From positions 207,537 through 271,536 of the forward strand of contig DDGL01000003.1 in the NCBI GenBank assembly GCA_002337605.1: 64,000 nt of DNA, written 5' to 3'. Numbering within the stretch: position 1 is the first letter of the stretch; the number at the start of each line of letters is the position of its first letter. The stretch is from Flavobacteriaceae bacterium UBA1903 (GTDB taxonomy: Bacteria; Bacteroidota; Bacteroidia; Flavobacteriales; Flavobacteriaceae). Below are positions 53,193 through 62,462 of this stretch, in pieces. The position numbers and the translations under genes are program-made. A model generated the notes under the pieces. It was not told the DNA's origin. It worked only from the letters and a program-made list of their open reading frames with translations, and made no database searches.

Positions 53193-53297
53193 ATAGAAAT
53201 ATTTCAAGTTTTTGTTGTGAAAATTTTTACGTTGATGGTTAGTGTTAATAATAGCAACAAAAACGAAAACCCGAGATTCTAGATCTCGGGTTTTTTT
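53193..53297 (+). ncRNA. Candidate ECF-controlled small RNA, about 105 nt
   Basis: From the predicted start at about 53193 to the T-run at 53297. A perfect 10-bp stem GTTTTTGTTG (53208-53217) / CAACAAAAAC (53255-53264) encloses a single-stranded loop of 37 nt, and a strong terminator hairpin follows at once. No credible ORF is present; the only start, ATG 53235, gives 15 codons running into the terminator. The architecture resembles trans-acting sRNAs, and the promoter class matches a sigma-dependent stress regulon. Confidence 0.55.
53269..53297 (+). terminator. Terminator between candidate sRNA and receptor promoter
   Basis: Perfect 10-bp stem aacccgagat-tcta-atctcgggtt in its simplest reading, then a run of seven T. 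It separates the two ECF-type promoters and cannot belong to a plus-strand protein gene nearby. Confidence 0.9.
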
Positions 53298-53306
53298 GTG
53301 CTTAGA

Positions 53307-53332
53307 TGTAACAAAATTTCAGCTCATACGTC
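53307..53332 (+). promoter_or_regulatory. ECF-type promoter of the beta-barrel receptor
   Basis: TGTAACAAAATTTC, 8 nt, CGTC. The 14-nt -35 block is identical to that of the ECF sigma operon promoter (9640-9627, minus), and spacing is the same. The predicted start is about 95 nt before the ATG at 53435. Confidence 0.75.
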
Positions 53333-53434
53333 TTATGTATAATCAACTGCTATTTTAGATCACACTAGGACTTGTTTCTATGCAATACAAGGTAGCATCT
53401 ATTACATTCATCAAACAATCAAATCAATCAAAAA

Positions 53435-55873
53435 ATGAAACAATTACTTCTTTTGTGCATGCTATGCATTTACATGAGCCCGAATTTAACAAAGGCTTCA
53501 AACGACATTAAAGGTTCGGTAAGCGGTACCGTAATCGACAAAAAATTACAGGAACCACTTCCGTATGTTACGGTGGCAATTCAGAAAACAACCGGGGAAT
53601 TGCTTACGGGTGGTGTGACTGACGACAGTGGAAATTTTAAAATCTCAAACATTGCTGAAGGAACTTACACAGTAAACGTGCAGTTTATTGGATATAAAAC
53701 CTACAAAGCCAGCATCACTATTTCCAGAACAAACCGTACTATTGAGCTTGGGGTTTTGCAGTTAGAAGAGGATATGGCATCCCTCGACGAAGTTACGGTA
53801 ACGGCCGAACGAACGACCATCCAACAGAAGTTGGACAGAAAAGTAATTACTATTGGCAAAGACCTTACTACAGCCGGTCCAACTGCATCAGACATCATGA
53901 ACAATCTGCCTTCCGTAAATGTAGATCAGCAAACAGGTGATATTTCCCTGAGGGGAAATCAAAATGTGCGGGTGATGGTAGATGGAAAATTGAGTAATGT
54001 TCCGGTGGCTCAATTGCTAAAACAAATTCCTTCTACGTCTATCAAACAGATAGAGCTTATTACAAACCCTTCTGCCAAGTACAATCCAGAAGGAATGAGT
54101 GGGATTATCAATATAATTTTAAACAAAAATACGCTGGTAGGTTTTAATGGAAATGCCAGTGTAGGTCTTACCTATGAAGAAGAAGCCAAGTTTACCAGTG
54201 CGATTGATATGAATTATAGAAATGGAAAATTTAATTTCTTCGGAAACTGGGGGCACAATACCTCTAAAAATCAAAATTATGGAAGGATTTTTAGACCAGA
54301 CGACACTTCTGAGCAATTTTTCGATATACTGGACAAGCGACGCTCCAATTTATTTAAAGTAGGAGTTGATTTCTACTTAAATGATAAAAATACACTCTCT
54401 GTTTTTACCAATCAAAACCTTTTTGAAGGAGGCACAGACGGGCTTACCTCTGTTTTTTATTACAACAACCCGGCTTTTAACCAACAACAATTGTTCAATG
54501 CTGTAAGCGATAATCGTTCCTCCCAGTATAATTTCGATTATAAATTAGACTTTGAAAAAGAAGGTCATAATATTGAACTAGAAGCCGATTATAATACATT
54601 TACAGACGATCAGGACATAGACTTTAACTTTACCGGGAATGCATTTCTGGATAACTACGAAGATGCTTCAGATACAGACCGGGACAGGCTTACGGTAAAC
54701 CTAGACTATGTAAACCCATTAAACGAATCTACCAAAGTAGAACTAGGTGCTCAGGCCTTGTTATTTGAAACTAATATCGCATACCGCTCTACAGGAAACT
54801 CTTTAAATAGTTCGGGCGAATTAATTCCCACACCTAGTACTGATTTTGATTACAAACGCGACATTTATTCTGCTTACGCTACCTATGCTAAAAGTTTCGA
54901 AAAATGGTCTGTACAGGTAGGCGCTCGAATAGAGCAGGTGGAAGTTAGAGCAGACACCAATACTGTACGCGCATTTACAAACGATTATATTCAGGTATAT
55001 CCTTCAGCATTTGTAACCTATAATCCTAGTGAAAAAAACCAATACCAGGTAAGCTATAGCCGAAGAGTAGACAGGCCTGGAATTAGCCAGGTAAATCCAA
55101 TTCGGGAATTTACCACCCCTTTTGTATCTGCTTTTGGAAATACCGAATTAGAGCCTCAGTTTACAAATTCGATTGAAGTGAACTACACTCGAAATCTTGA
55201 AAAAGGAAGCATTACGGGAGGTGTATTTTATAGAAGCATAGAAAACGAAATTAACCGTGCTCTTTTTGTAGACAGAAACGATATTAACCGGGTAATTCTA
55301 ACCTTTGATAATTTTAATACGACCAATGCGTATGGATTTGAACTTTCCGGAAACTATAGACCAACAAAATGGTGGAACTTTAATACAAGTTTCGACTTAT
55401 ACAACCAAACACAAACCGGTATTAGTGAGTTTGTAGATACTACCCAGCCAGATCCAAGTACTGCAGACATTGTTACTCAAACCGTGGAGGTAGCCAATAC
55501 CGCATGGAACTTAAGAATGTTTCACAACTTTAAAGTGACCAAAGAGTTAACCCTCTCAGCATTTGGGTTTTACAGAGGCGCAAACCAAACATTGCAATTT
55601 GATATAGAGCCTATGTATTTCGTGAATTTAGGAGCGCGATACAGCTTATGGGACGGACGTGGAACTTTCAGTCTTAACTACAACGATATCTTTGACACTA
55701 TGGAGTTTGCTTTCGATGGCGTAAGACCCTATCGTCAAACAGGAGGTTTTAACTGGGAAAGCAATACTGTGAACGTTTCACTCGCCTATCGCTTTGGGGG
55801 CGGTAAGTACCGTGCAAAATCAAGAAAAAGAAGAGACGATAATACTAAAGACGACAGTGGGGGAATTTTTTAA
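53435..55873 (+). CDS. TonB-dependent-type outer-membrane beta-barrel receptor (CarboxypepD_reg-like)
   Basis: 812 residues. A signal peptide (to about 21), a carboxypeptidase-regulatory-like domain (about 27-110; GSVSGTVIDKKLQEPLPYVTV), plug (about 130-230; IMNNLPSVNVDQQTGDISLRG, VMVDGKLSN, IELITNPSAKYNPEG) and an OMP_b-brl_3 barrel. The end is unusual: after the last strand the protein continues about 18 residues with a basic KYRAKSRKRRDDNTKDDSG tail, so the terminal aromatic residue is not at the end. The ligand is unknown. Its promoter links it to the ECF system. Confidence 0.9.
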   Translation: MKQLLLLCMLCIYMSPNLTKASNDIKGSVSGTVIDKKLQEPLPYVTVAIQKTTGELLTGGVTDDSGNFKISNIAEGTYTVNVQFIGYKTYKASITISRTNRTIELGVLQLEEDMASLDEVTVTAERTTIQQKLDRKVITIGKDLTTAGPTASDIMNNLPSVNVDQQTGDISLRGNQNVRVMVDGKLSNVPVAQLLKQIPSTSIKQIELITNPSAKYNPEGMSGIINIILNKNTLVGFNGNASVGLTYEEEAKFTSAIDMNYRNGKFNFFGNWGHNTSKNQNYGRIFRPDDTSEQFFDILDKRRSNLFKVGVDFYLNDKNTLSVFTNQNLFEGGTDGLTSVFYYNNPAFNQQQLFNAVSDNRSSQYNFDYKLDFEKEGHNIELEADYNTFTDDQDIDFNFTGNAFLDNYEDASDTDRDRLTVNLDYVNPLNESTKVELGAQALLFETNIAYRSTGNSLNSSGELIPTPSTDFDYKRDIYSAYATYAKSFEKWSVQVGARIEQVEVRADTNTVRAFTNDYIQVYPSAFVTYNPSEKNQYQVSYSRRVDRPGISQVNPIREFTTPFVSAFGNTELEPQFTNSIEVNYTRNLEKGSITGGVFYRSIENEINRALFVDRNDINRVILTFDNFNTTNAYGFELSGNYRPTKWWNFNTSFDLYNQTQTGISEFVDTTQPDPSTADIVTQTVEVANTAWNLRMFHNFKVTKELTLSAFGFYRGANQTLQFDIEPMYFVNLGARYSLWDGRGTFSLNYNDIFDTMEFAFDGVRPYRQTGGFNWESNTVNVSLAYRFGGGKYRAKSRKRRDDNTKDDSGGIF

Positions 55874-56023
55874 GAAGAACGCCCAAATGGTAAGATTATG
55901 TTAAAACCAATATAGAGGTGCAACGTTTGGCACAGTTTTTAAGTCTATACTAATGAAAGACTTTCCTATACATTTATAATTTATTTGAATTAGCCTTTAA
56001 AAAAATTAAAATTGTTAGTCTAA

Positions 56024-56058
56024 AACCTTCTTCCAAAACCGGAAGAAGGTTTTTTTTA
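56024..56058 (+). terminator. Terminator of the receptor gene
   Basis: Perfect 11-bp stem aaccttcttcc-aaaacc-ggaagaaggtt, then a long T-run, about 150 nt after the stop. Confidence 0.9.
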
Positions 56059-56064
56059 TGTTGT

Positions 56065-56114
56065 AAATACCCGCTATTGGGTATTTTTTAAAGCACACTA
56101 CTCCCCTACATTTG
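56065..56114 (+). promoter_or_regulatory. Palindromic operator plus -7 element for a candidate sRNA
   Basis: Palindrome AAATACCC-N6-GGGTATTT (56065-56086), then 20 nt, then TACATTTG (56107-56114), a perfect TAnnTTTG. There is no TTG at -33, so an activator bound at the palindrome could replace it. The predicted start is about 56120. Confidence 0.5.
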
Positions 56115-56119
56115 AAGCA

Positions 56120-56196
56120 GAAAAGCCACTAAACTAAAATTGAGGAGTTTTAGTTTACATAGAGAGCCGTATTTGGGGAAATACGGCTCTTTTTTA
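56120..56196 (+). ncRNA. Candidate small RNA, about 77 nt
   Basis: It contains a perfect 10-bp stem taaactaaaa (56130-56139) / ttttagttta (56148-56157) with an 8-nt loop TTGAGGAG, then a perfect 12-bp terminator stem agagccgtattt-gggg-aaatacggctct (56163-56190) and a T-run. No ORF is visible. It lies between the receptor terminator and the convergent fabH gene. Confidence 0.5.
56163..56196 (+). terminator. Terminator of the 56120 candidate RNA
   Basis: Perfect 12-bp stem agagccgtattt / aaatacggctct with a GGGG-containing 4-nt loop and six T. The only plus-strand transcript it can end begins in this intergenic gap. Confidence 0.88.
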
Positions 56197-56267
56197 TTTT
56201 AATAAAAAAATCAAAGATAGCTGAGTGATTTTGAAGTGCGAAGAAGCACTTCAAAATAGTACCGAAG

Positions 56268-57272
56268 CTACCATCTCATTATGACACTCCCCCATGTAAA
56301 CCCGCTCCCAAAAGCTGCCAGTACTACAAGGTCTCCTTTTTTAATTTTTCCTTCTTCCCAGGCTTCAGATAAAGCGATTGGAATAGATGCTGCCGTAGTG
56401 TTTCCGTATTTTTGGATGTTATTAAAAACCTGGTCATCCCGCAAGCGCATTTTTTTCTGAATAAATTGTGAGATACGCAAATTAGCCTGATGCGGAATCA
56501 ACATATCAATATCTGAAGCTTCCAGGTTGTTGGCTTTTAAACCTTCGTTAATTACTTCAGCAAAACGAACCACAGCGTGCTTAAAGACAAACTGCCCGTT
56601 CATATATGGGTAGTACGGAATATCTTCTTGTGGATTCTTTTCAATTATTTCTGGCACCCAGTATTCGGTACTTGGCCCTTGTAAGGATAATTGATCTTTA
56701 TGTTCCCCTTCGCTATGCAAATGTGTAGAAAGAATTCCACCTTCCCCTTCGTTTCTGGAAACTACAGCAGCTCCTGCCCCATCACCAAATATTACGGAGA
56801 CACTTCGTCCACGCGTGGTAAAATCTAATCCGCCACTATGGTTTTCAGCACCAATTACGAGAATGTTTTTGTACATTCCAGTTTTCACAAACTGATCTGC
56901 AACAGACATTGCATATACAAATCCGCTACATTGGTTACGCACATCCAACGCTGGGATGGTACGCATCCCCATTAGTTCCTGTACTTGCACACCACCTCCT
57001 GGAAAATACATATCCGGGCTTAGGGTCGCAAAAACAATCATATCTATATCTTCTGGCGACAAATTGGCTCGTTCCAAAGCAATAGTTGATGCTTTTACAG
57101 CCATTACAGAGGTGGAATTACCATCCCCTTTTTTAATATGGCGTCGTTCTTTTATGCCGGTGCGCTCTTGGATCCAAGTATCGTTGGTGTCCATTACTTT
57201 CGAGAGATCATCGTTGGTGACCACATTTTCAGGAACATAATGCCCCAAACCACTAATTTTTGATGTAAACAT
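56268..57272 (-). CDS. fabH: 3-oxoacyl-ACP synthase III
   Basis: 334 residues. The catalytic triad is visible: Cys115 in DVRNQCSGFVYAM, His261 in IPHQANLRI and Asn291 in KYGNTTAAS. It has GGGVQVQELMG near the start and a VLAAFGSGFTWGS end. FabH starts fatty acid synthesis by condensing acyl-CoA with malonyl-ACP. It lies apart from other fab genes. The family also includes FabH-like enzymes with other acyl donors. Confidence 0.93.
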   Translation of the reverse strand: MFTSKISGLGHYVPENVVTNDDLSKVMDTNDTWIQERTGIKERRHIKKGDGNSTSVMAVKASTIALERANLSPEDIDMIVFATLSPDMYFPGGGVQVQELMGMRTIPALDVRNQCSGFVYAMSVADQFVKTGMYKNILVIGAENHSGGLDFTTRGRSVSVIFGDGAGAAVVSRNEGEGGILSTHLHSEGEHKDQLSLQGPSTEYWVPEIIEKNPQEDIPYYPYMNGQFVFKHAVVRFAEVINEGLKANNLEASDIDMLIPHQANLRISQFIQKKMRLRDDQVFNNIQKYGNTTAASIPIALSEAWEEGKIKKGDLVVLAAFGSGFTWGSVIMRW

Positions 57273-57442
57273 AGATACGATTATAAGGAGTTGGCAAGAT
57301 ACCTATTTGTGAGAGTGCAAAGAAATTTTTTAAGCTATGTTGTTATGCATGCATAGGAAAAGGATTGTGTGTTGTGAAAAATTATTTTTTCAGTTTACAT
57401 TTCGGTTTGAGAATTCGTATCTTTTCAAAAACTTTAATCCTC

Positions 57443-59896
57443 ATGAAAAAACTCTCTTTCTTACTTGTATTTTTAGTATTCAGTGTTCCATGTATAGCAC
57501 AGGAAGACACTGGCTATCAAAAACCTGCACAGGAAATTTTAGATCTTGTAGATGCACCTTTGGCACCGTCGGTTTTGCTCGACGATGCTGCTGAAAATGT
57601 GATACTACTTTACCGCGATGCCTATAAAAGCATTGAAGAACTCTCGGAAGTCGAACTACGGTTGGGAGGCCTCCGTATAAACCCCAAAACAAATATTGGG
57701 AGTCGCACCAACTACTACAACAACATTATGGTAAAAAAACCTTCCTCTAAAGAAGGCACCCAGGTTACCGGCTTACCTGAAAATCCAAGGCTTTCTGGTT
57801 TTTCCTGGTCTCCTAATCAAAAAATGATTGCGTGTCTTAATACCACTTCGGAGGGCGTAGAAGTGTGGATTCTGGATATTGAAAAGGCGGTTGCAAAAAA
57901 AATAACTCCTGCTACTGTAAATGCCAATATGGGCGATGCGCTTAACTGGTTTAAAGACAATAATTCGTTGCTTGTGAAAATGCTTCCCGCAAGCAGAAAG
58001 GAGCTTATAAATACTTCGGAAGCGGTTCCTACCGGGCCAACAATTTCGGTTAGTGACGGAGCAAAAGCTCAAAACCGAACCTACCAGGATTTACTAAAAA
58101 ATCCTAATGATGAAGCAAATTTTCAGCAATTAGCGCTTTCAGAAATAAAAAAAGTGAGTATTGGCGGGATGGTTTCAGATTTTCTACCAACGGGAATGTA
58201 TAGAAGTGTGAGTTTTTCTCCAAATGGTGACTATGTACTTGTTTCAGAAATAAAGACCCCGTTCTCCTACTTAGTACCCTATTATAGATTTCCCTATACC
58301 GAAACGGTGTATACTAAAGATGGAAAAGATCCGCAACTGGTAAATAATGTTCCTCTAGACGAAGTACGTCCGAAGGGCTTTATGGCAACCAGAACTGGGA
58401 AAAGAAATATGTCATGGAGATCGGACCAACCAGCTACTTTATATTATGTAGAAGCTCAGGATAGTGGTGACCCGGAGATTGAAGTAGCATTTCGCGATAT
58501 TGTATACCAGCTGGAAGCACCTTTTACAGGAGAAGGTAGCCAAATTACCAAAACTAAAAATAGATTTTCCGGTATTACCTGGGGGAGCGAAACTACTGCA
58601 ATTGCTTACGATTACTGGTGGAACGACAGAAATACTAAAACATATCTTTTTAATCCACAAAATCCGGATCAGGAGGCAAAAGTTATTAGTGACCGAAACT
58701 ATCAGGACCAGTACAGCGATCCAGGAAATTTTGTCACCAAACGCAATAAATACGGTAGCTACGTTCTTTCAATGGATAATGGAAAAGCGTATTTAATGGG
58801 TGAGGGGTATTCTGAAGAGGGGCAATTCCCTTTTATAGACGAATACGATATAGCCTCTCAGACAACTAAGAGAATATACCAGTCTACTTATAGCGATAAG
58901 AAAGAGACACTGGTAGATGCCGTAGACTTAGGAAAGGGAAAGGTTTTAGTACGTATTGAATCTCCAAGTGAGTACCCTAACTATTATTTTCGAAATATTA
59001 AAAAGAAAGAAAGCCTAACACCCATAACTAGTTTTGAAAACCCGTATAAGAGTTTGCAAAATGTACACAAGGAAGTAATTACTTACAAACGTGATGATGG
59101 ATTAGAATTAGAAGGAACGCTGTATTTACCGGTAGGTTATGACATGGATGCAAAGGAAAAGAAGCCAATGCTATTATAGGCGTATCCACGGGAGTTTAAG
59201 GATAAGAACAGCGCCTCTCAAAGCACGACCAATCCAAACGAATTTATCTACCCCTACTACGGAAGCCCTATTTACTGGGTTACGCGTGGCTATGTGGTGC
59301 TGGACGATGCTGCATTCCCAATTGTTGGTGAAGGAGATGAAGAACCTAATGATACCTTTAGAAAGCAACTGGTAGGTAACGCCAAAGCAGCCATCGATGC
59401 TGTAGACAAGCTAGGGTATATTGACCGTAACCGTGTAGGTGTTGGCGGGCATAGCTATGGTGCATTTATGGTAGCAAACTTACTTAGTCATAGCGATTTA
59501 TTTGCTGCGGGTATTGCGAGAAGCGGTGCTTATAATCGTACCTTGACGCCTTTCGGATTTCAAAGTGAAGAACGTAGCTATTGGGATTCTCCGGAAACCT
59601 ATTACACGATGTCCCCTTTTATGCATGCAGATAAAATGAAAACGCCATTATTGATGGTACACGGAGAGGCAGACAACAATTCGGGAACCTACCCACTGCA
59701 AAGTGAGCGTTATTTTAATGCATTAAAAGGTTTAGGAGCCCCCGCTCGATTGGTCATGTTACCAAAGGAAAGCCACGGATATAGAGCAAAAGAAAGTATT
59801 TTACACTTGCTTTGGGAGCAGGATACCTGGCTGGAGACCTATGTAAAGAATAGAAATATGAATGAAGTAAAGACAACTGAAGAAATAAAGAAATGA
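57443..59896 (+). pseudogene. S9 prolyl-oligopeptidase-type peptidase interrupted by an amber codon
   Basis: From ATG 57443 (signal peptide KKLSFLLVFLVFSVPCIAQ) the frame runs 818 codons to a stop at 59896, but codon 579 (59177-59179) is TAG. The flanking PMLL and AYPREFKDKN suggest an original Trp (TGG). The frame and protein homology continue unbroken past it. The N-terminal part is the beta-propeller; the catalytic domain lies after the stop: Ser671 in GGHSYGAFM, Asp744 in HGEADNNSG, His778 in KESHGYRAK. This resembles glutamyl endopeptidase-type S9 enzymes. Without read-through no active enzyme is made. Confidence 0.9.
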
Positions 59897-59940
59897 TCAG
59901 GTTGGTTACACATTACAAAAGAATGCACTATATAGAAAAC

Positions 59941-59970
59941 AAAAGGGAAGCTCCACAGCTTCCCTTTTTA
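59941..59970 (+). terminator. Terminator after the S9 peptidase
   Basis: Perfect 12-bp stem aaaagggaagct-ccac-agcttccctttt followed by T. It shows that the interrupted gene still has its normal downstream signal. Confidence 0.85.
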
Positions 59971-60111
59971 AAACAACCTAACCAATAAATAATAGTGTAT
60001 TACTCTTTTTCATAGCAATTCTATTATCCCATTTTGATTACTGTAAAGATACTTTTTTTGTTTAATGTTTTTGTATTGATATTAAACAAAATTTTGTTAA
60101 AGTTTTGATCT

Positions 60112-61416
60112 TTAATATGTTTTATATTGATTAATAGTAACCGTTGCTCCTAAGTCATTAAGCAAATTGTACAATCCAAAGAAGGTTCTGTTAATGTATA
60201 AAAAGTGTTTTGACCCCCTATTCCCATTCATTTTACGTAGTTCAGTATCTTTAGAATACTTATCACTTAGTTCAGCAATTTTTCCGAAGAAATTTTCGTC
60301 ACTAAAATCGAACGTTTCGTGGTGAAAAGGCTGGGTAAATAAACTGAGCATCTCATGAAATAATGTGGAAAAGAAAACCACCTCTTCTCTGGTGTCATCA
60401 GGTTTTAAAATTTCTAACTGATAAAGCTTTTCTGAAAATATTTCTGGATGGTTAATATTTTCAGGAACTGCTAATTCAAAGTAAGGTGTATAGAATTCTT
60501 CAGGAACTTTTTTAATGCAACCAAAATCTATCGCTATTAACTTATTATCTTTTGAAACCAGGAAATTTCCCGGATGAGGATCTGCGTGTACCTGCTTGAG
60601 GACATGCATCTGATACATATAAAAATCCCACAATGCCTGCCCCAGCATATTGGCTTTTTTCTGGTCTGTATTGTAATTTGTAACTTCTGAAAGATGTTTA
60701 CCATCCATCCAATCCATTGTAATAATGCGCTCGTTGGAAAGTTCTTCGTAGTACTTGGGAAAGATTAAATTAGGAATATGAGCACAGGCTTCTGTAATTT
60801 CTTTACTTTGCTGCACTTCCAGTACATAATCTGTTTCTTCCAATAATTTCCCCTCTACTTCTTTAAAATACTTATCGCTATCTTTTCCTTTAATATTGAA
60901 CATTTTCATAGCCACAGGCTTTACTAATGCCAGATCACTGCTAATACTTTCTGCCACACCAGGATATTGAATTTTAACAGCCAGCTTTTTCCCGTTTTTC
61001 TTAGCCTCGTGTACCTGTCCAATACTGGCAGCAGCAACCGATGTTGCATTAAAGCTATCAAACAAAGTATCGGGGTTTTCACCAAAGTAGCGCAAAAATG
61101 TTTTACGTACCAAAGGAGCAGATAATGGTGGAACTGAAAACTGTGCTAAAGAAAATTTTTCAACATATGCTTTCGGCATAATATTTTTTTCCATGCTCAA
61201 CATTTGAGCAACTTTTAAGGCAGACCCCTTTAAGTTTTTTAATCCGTCGTAGATGTCTGCAGCGTTGTCTTCATTTAGTTTATCTTTTGTGGTAGACCTA
61301 TCTACAATTTTTTCACCATAATATTTCAGGTAATTCCCCCCTACCTTAACACCTGTTTTTACCAATTGTGTGGCGCGAGAAATTTTACCTGTAGGGATGC
61401 TGTCTAGTGTTTTCAT
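60112..61416 (-). CDS. AarF/UbiB (ABC1) atypical kinase family protein
   Basis: 434 residues. Family features: KLNEDNAADIYDGLKNLKGS with the KxGQ-like KVAQMLSM extension, ATP-binding KLAVKIQYPGVAES, and catalytic VHADPHPGNFLVSKDNKLIAID. The family includes UbiB and mitochondrial COQ8, which support quinone synthesis or lipid homeostasis. It follows the TetR-like regulator by 100 nt on the same strand and is probably controlled by it or co-transcribed. Confidence 0.9.
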   Translation of the reverse strand: MKTLDSIPTGKISRATQLVKTGVKVGGNYLKYYGEKIVDRSTTKDKLNEDNAADIYDGLKNLKGSALKVAQMLSMEKNIMPKAYVEKFSLAQFSVPPLSAPLVRKTFLRYFGENPDTLFDSFNATSVAAASIGQVHEAKKNGKKLAVKIQYPGVAESISSDLALVKPVAMKMFNIKGKDSDKYFKEVEGKLLEETDYVLEVQQSKEITEACAHIPNLIFPKYYEELSNERIITMDWMDGKHLSEVTNYNTDQKKANMLGQALWDFYMYQMHVLKQVHADPHPGNFLVSKDNKLIAIDFGCIKKVPEEFYTPYFELAVPENINHPEIFSEKLYQLEILKPDDTREEVVFFSTLFHEMLSLFTQPFHHETFDFSDENFFGKIAELSDKYSKDTELRKMNGNRGSKHFLYINRTFFGLYNLLNDLGATVTINQYKTY

Positions 61417-61516
61417 AATTTTGTACTGATGTAGAATGAGCCTGCTGAAAAGCTCAATAAATAGCTAAGTGTACCTTTAAGAGCAAATAAACTTAAATTT
61501 AAAGTCGCCAATGTTA

Positions 61517-62209
61517 TTAATTCTGAGAAGGTCGTTGAGCTGAACCAAAACGCTCTTTCCAAAGAAATTTTCCAAAATCTACCACACTTTCTAGTGGGGT
61601 AGTTTGAAATACATCAAAAATGGCGCGAACAGATTTTTCAATCACTACATCGGTTTTCTCAAAATTGGCAGAGGTATCTTCCATCCAGTATTTTAAAATA
61701 AATAGCGTTTGTAACCAGGCTCCTTCAGAAAAAATAGATACAGGTTGTTTGAGAATTTTTAGATTTTTTTCCTGATTAGCATCCTCAATTAAATCGCCAG
61801 CAAATTCTTTAATATGAACTCGCAGTCCTTTCAACTGGTTTAAACTTTTCATCATATCCTGATGTTCCTGTAAAGCGAAAAGTACATAACTACGGTTTGC
61901 AGTTAGTATTTCAAAAAAGGTATAGAAAAAGGTGAGCATTTTTTCCTGGTTGCTGAATTGCTCATACGCTTTATTGTTATGAGCTAATTGCATGGAATGA
62001 TCAAAAAAGCTATTCCATATTTCCTGTTGTACTCCGGCAAAACTTCCGAAAAAGGTATAAAATTCAGCTTCGGTCATTTTGTGGTCTTTACAAAATTTAT
62101 ATACACTTTTTGGAATGCGTTCGTGTTCGAGAACATATTCCATATAAGCTGAAATAATGGTATCTCTCGTGATAGTTTGCTTTGCTGTAGTTGTTTTTTT
62201 TGCGCTCAT
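61517..62209 (-). CDS. TetR/AcrR-like regulator
   Basis: 230 residues. The N-terminal HTH region TRDTIISAYMEYVLEHERI and KSVYKFCKDHKMTEAEFYTF is followed by FGSFAGVQQEIW, as in TetR. The C-terminal helical domain (about 75-215) should bind a ligand. The last residues, FGSAQRPSQN, look like translated dispersed repeat sequence rather than part of the family. It lies upstream of the AarF-like gene on the same strand. Confidence 0.85.
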   Translation of the reverse strand: MSAKKTTTAKQTITRDTIISAYMEYVLEHERIPKSVYKFCKDHKMTEAEFYTFFGSFAGVQQEIWNSFFDHSMQLAHNNKAYEQFSNQEKMLTFFYTFFEILTANRSYVLFALQEHQDMMKSLNQLKGLRVHIKEFAGDLIEDANQEKNLKILKQPVSIFSEGAWLQTLFILKYWMEDTSANFEKTDVVIEKSVRAIFDVFQTTPLESVVDFGKFLWKERFGSAQRPSQN

Positions 62210-62401
62210 AGTATGTAGTATTTGTAATTCAGAAGGCCAAAATAACTGGCATTTTCTAACTATTACAAATATATATAATGTTTAACCTTTCATAAACAAC
62301 ATTAAACAGAATGTTATGTTAAAAATAGAGTTTTAGAGATTGAATTGACTACGTAAATTATTAATTAGCAGTAAGTAAAGTTTATTTTTTATCTGCAAGA
62401 G

Positions 62402-62431
62402 TTGATATTTATTTTAAAAAAACTATCTTTA
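62402..62431 (+). promoter_or_regulatory. Promoter of the LamG/P-domain gene
   Basis: TTG at 62402-62404, 19 nt, TATCTTTA at 62424-62431. The predicted leader is about 25 nt before ATG 62463. Confidence 0.65.
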
Positions 62432-62462
62432 TGTTAACTAATGTTTAACAAAAATTTATATT

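Noticed and set aside
53235..53282. 15-codon ORF in the candidate sRNA
   Set aside because: It runs into the terminator stem, has no recognisable start signal and is too short to support; noted only as a possible leader peptide.
56065..56090. Palindrome AAATACCC/GGGTATTT as another terminator
   Set aside because: It has a short T-run, but it immediately precedes a perfect TAnnTTTG element and follows a much stronger terminator, so an operator is the better reading.
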